Shown piece after piece: positions 62,122-64,000 of a stretch of 64,000 nt of DNA. Below the pieces are notes generated by a model. It ran no database searches. It was not told where the DNA came from and was given only the letters and a program-made list of their open reading frames with translations. Numbering within the stretch: position 1 is the first letter of the stretch; each line of letters begins with the position of its first letter. The stretch comes from Microbacterium sp. Leaf288 (GTDB lineage Bacteria > Actinomycetota > Actinomycetes > Actinomycetales > Microbacteriaceae): positions 1-64,000 of the forward strand of contig NZ_LMNI01000014.1 of assembly GCF_001422925.1 (NCBI RefSeq), written 5' to 3'. The position numbers were made by a program, and so were the translations under genes.

Positions 62122-63032
62122 GCGCGCTGCGCATCACGCACGACATCGGCTCCGCGGTCACGGTCCGCGACGGTGACGTCGACCTCTTCACCTACGTGTA
62201 TCAGCCCGCGACGGTGCCCGTGGAGTCGCCCAAGCCCTACCTGCACCCCATCCGCACGCGCCGCGGAGACGTCGTCAGCCTGTTCCGTCCGCACGACCAC
62301 GTGTGGCATAAGGGGATCGCCTGGGCGCTGCCGGTCGTGGGCGACGAGAACTTCTGGGGTGGGCCCACGTACGTCCACGGGCAGTTCTACGTGCAGCTGC
62401 CGAACAACGGCGTGCAGCAGCACGACGGAGCTGTCGAGCTCGAAACGGGCGAGCGTGCCACGGTCGCGCACGGGCTGCGGTGGATCACCGAGTCAGGAGA
62501 CGTGCTGTTCGCCGAGGAGCGCGCGCTGACCGCCGAGATCGTGTCGGACGAGGCCTGGGCCCTCACCTTCGACACGCAGCTGACCAACGTCTCGGGCGCA
62601 CCGATCGCCATCGGCTCCCCGACGACCAAGGGGCGCGAGAACGCCGGCTACGGCGGGCTGTTCTGGCGCGGGCCGCGCTCGTTCACCGATGGCACGCTCA
62701 TCGCGCCCGGAGCCTCCGGCGCGGGCGACGACGTGCGGGGAGCGCGCTTCGAGTGGATGGGCTTCGTCGGCCGCCACGACGACGTCGACGCCACATCTCT
62801 CGTGCTCATGCTCGACGACGCGGCCAACCCGCACCACCCGCCGCAGTGGTTCGCGCGCTCCGAGGAGTTCGCGGCGCTGAACCCCGCGCCCTTCTTCAGC
62901 GAAGAGGTCGTCGTCGCTCCCGGCGAGACGGTACGGTTCCGATACGCCGTCGGCATCGCCGATGGGGGAGCGGATGCTGCGGAGCCGCTCGCAGACGTGC
63001 TCCGAGGCATCCTCCAGCCGGTCCTCGTCTGA
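62118..63032 (+). CDS. DUF6807 (PmoA-like) protein
   Basis: The 304-residue protein matches the DUF6807 family seen in carbohydrate-utilisation clusters of actinobacteria, with the blocks KPYLHPIRTRRGD, RPHDHVWHKGI and NAGYGGLFWRGPRSF. The catalytic role is unknown. It overlaps the Gfo/Idh/MocA gene and is followed by a cupin gene 24 bases away. Confidence 0.85.
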   Translation: MSALRITHDIGSAVTVRDGDVDLFTYVYQPATVPVESPKPYLHPIRTRRGDVVSLFRPHDHVWHKGIAWALPVVGDENFWGGPTYVHGQFYVQLPNNGVQQHDGAVELETGERATVAHGLRWITESGDVLFAEERALTAEIVSDEAWALTFDTQLTNVSGAPIAIGSPTTKGRENAGYGGLFWRGPRSFTDGTLIAPGASGAGDDVRGARFEWMGFVGRHDDVDATSLVLMLDDAANPHHPPQWFARSEEFAALNPAPFFSEEVVVAPGETVRFRYAVGIADGGADAAEPLADVLRGILQPVLV

Positions 63033-63056
63033 GTCGAAGAGGGAGAGGAGCTTCTC

Positions 63057-63797
63057 GTGATCGACACCGCGCCCACGTTTCCCGGCGCCACCTCCGTGAC
63101 GCTGCTCGACGTCTACGACGACCTCGCTCCCGACGGCCTCCGCGGCGGCAGCCCGCACATGCATCTCGCGTCGACGGAGTGCTACGTGGTGATCGGCGGG
63201 CACGGCGAGCTGCACACGCTCGATCCCGGCGGACTGCGCGAGACCGAACTGCGCAAGGGCTCGGTGGTGTGGTTCACCCCCGGCACGATCCACCGTGCGG
63301 TGAACCACGGCGGGCTCGAGGTGCTCGTGGTCATGGGCAACGCGGGGCTTCCGGAGGCGGGCGACGCCGTGATGACCTTCCCGGCCGACATCGTCGCCGA
63401 CGCCGCGCGGTACGCCGCAGCCGCGGCGCTCCCCGTCGGGCCGCTCGAGGCACGTGCCGAGGCGGCGGCGCGGCGGCGCGATCTCGCGGTGGAGGGCTTC
63501 CTCGTCCTCCGCGACGCCGCGAGGGCCGGCGACCTCCGGCCCCTGCAGGAGTTCCACGCGGCCGCCGCCCGGCTGGTGCGGGGACGAGCGGAGGACTGGA
63601 CCGGCATCGTGGAGCGGGGGCCCGGCGCGCAGGCCGCGCACAGCCTCGACATCACCCGTGCGCTCGCCGCCGGCGACGCGGGGCACCTCTCGGCGGCTGC
63701 CGTCTCCCAGGCGCCGGCGCTCGTGGGTGAACGGGGATTCGGGATGTGCGGCCGGCTGCGCGCCTACGACGTGGGCGGCGACCTGGTGTCTCGCTGA
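63057..63797 (+). CDS. Cupin-domain protein
   Basis: The 246-residue protein has an N-terminal cupin (SPHMHLASTECYVVIGGHGE, VVWFTPGTIHRAVNHGG) with a likely metal site of His, His, Glu and His. The C-terminal helical domain of about 120 residues is unassigned. Such proteins in sugar clusters act as isomerases or epimerases. GAGGAG precedes GTG 63057. It is the last gene of the operon. Confidence 0.8.
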   Translation: MIDTAPTFPGATSVTLLDVYDDLAPDGLRGGSPHMHLASTECYVVIGGHGELHTLDPGGLRETELRKGSVVWFTPGTIHRAVNHGGLEVLVVMGNAGLPEAGDAVMTFPADIVADAARYAAAAALPVGPLEARAEAAARRRDLAVEGFLVLRDAARAGDLRPLQEFHAAAARLVRGRAEDWTGIVERGPGAQAAHSLDITRALAAGDAGHLSAAAVSQAPALVGERGFGMCGRLRAYDVGGDLVSR

Positions 63798-63896
63798 CCC
63801 CTGCCTCTTCCGTCCGCGCGATCGGCGCGGTAGGTTCCCGCATGACGCCACCCTCGGCGCCTCCTCCCCCAAACTCGGATACGAGGAGCACCAGTG

Positions 63897-64000
63897 ATGC
63901 ATCGAAACCGACGCCGGGCCACCGTGGCGGCGTCCGCCCTCATCATCGGCGGTCTGACCGTCGCAGCCGTCGGCGCCCCGGCGCTGGCCGCGCCCACCCC
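63897..64000 (+). CDS. Secreted protein, N-terminal fragment (cut by the window end)
   Basis: ATG 63897, preceded by GAGGAG, opens a basic start (MHRNRRRATVAAS), a hydrophobic core and a cleavage site after ALA. This is a classical signal peptide. Only about 34 residues are in the window, so the product cannot be identified. No stop occurs before the edge. Confidence 0.7.
   Translation, partial: MHRNRRRATVAASALIIGGLTVAAVGAPALAAPT

Overview
The window is a contiguous piece of a high-GC actinobacterial chromosome, most likely Microbacterium or a close relative in the Microbacteriaceae. The grounds are base composition, GTG starts, actinobacterial families (DUF2510, DUF222-HNH, HelR-type helicase, DUF6807), and a very frequent GCATCC/GGATGC word. 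It opens on the last bases of a 5S rRNA and its terminator, so an rRNA operon lies just to the left. It ends inside the signal peptide of a secreted protein. No tRNA, CRISPR array, insertion sequence or prophage was seen.

Layout. 0-2.6 kb: a small protein, then secreted or membrane-anchored NTF2-like proteins with an invariant Cys pair; one of these genes is split by a frame change. 2.8-7.9 kb: stand-alone enzymes (aldo/keto reductase, flavin/pyridoxamine-oxidase-like protein, SRPBCC protein, peptidoglycan-binding lipoprotein, phosphotransferase, VOC protein). 7.9-10.3 kb: a DHA2 drug exporter with its TetR repressor. 10.4-17.2 kb: a DeoR/LacI hybrid regulator divergent from an 1816-residue secreted GH59-like glycosidase. 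17.2-21.4 kb: a TerC-type metal exporter behind a probable Mn2+ riboswitch, then a sugar-acid dehydratase and a zinc dehydrogenase. 21.4-30.2 kb: membrane proteins, a MocR regulator overlapping its divergent EamA transporter and PaiB gene, and an amine or amino-acid catabolic set (aldehyde dehydrogenase, AraC regulator, APC permease). 30.3-35.9 kb: an SOS-linked DUF222-HNH gene, two DHFR-like reductases, a copper amine oxidase and a nitroreductase. 36.1-39.4 kb: a probable organosulfur-scavenging operon. 39.5-50.7 kb: CorA, a class A PBP, HtrA-like and beta-lactamase-like proteins, a second DUF222-HNH gene, and cell-envelope proteins. 50.7-53.3 kb: a HelR-type RNA-polymerase helicase preceded by a rifamycin-associated element. 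53.3-58.4 kb: an arylsulfatase and a pantothenate operon (DUF2520-panC-panB). 58.4-64 kb: a LacI regulator divergent from a solute-binding protein, Gfo/Idh/MocA dehydrogenase, DUF6807 and cupin operon.

Two regulatory themes stand out. First, at least 14 genes have a TANNNT -10 hexamer only 5-7 nt upstream of the start codon and no Shine-Dalgarno, which predicts leaderless mRNAs. Second, almost every local regulator has a matching operator visible in the adjacent intergenic DNA: inverted repeats for TetR, MocR and LacI, 30-bp phased direct repeats for the DeoR hybrid, and 21-bp phased direct repeats for AraC.
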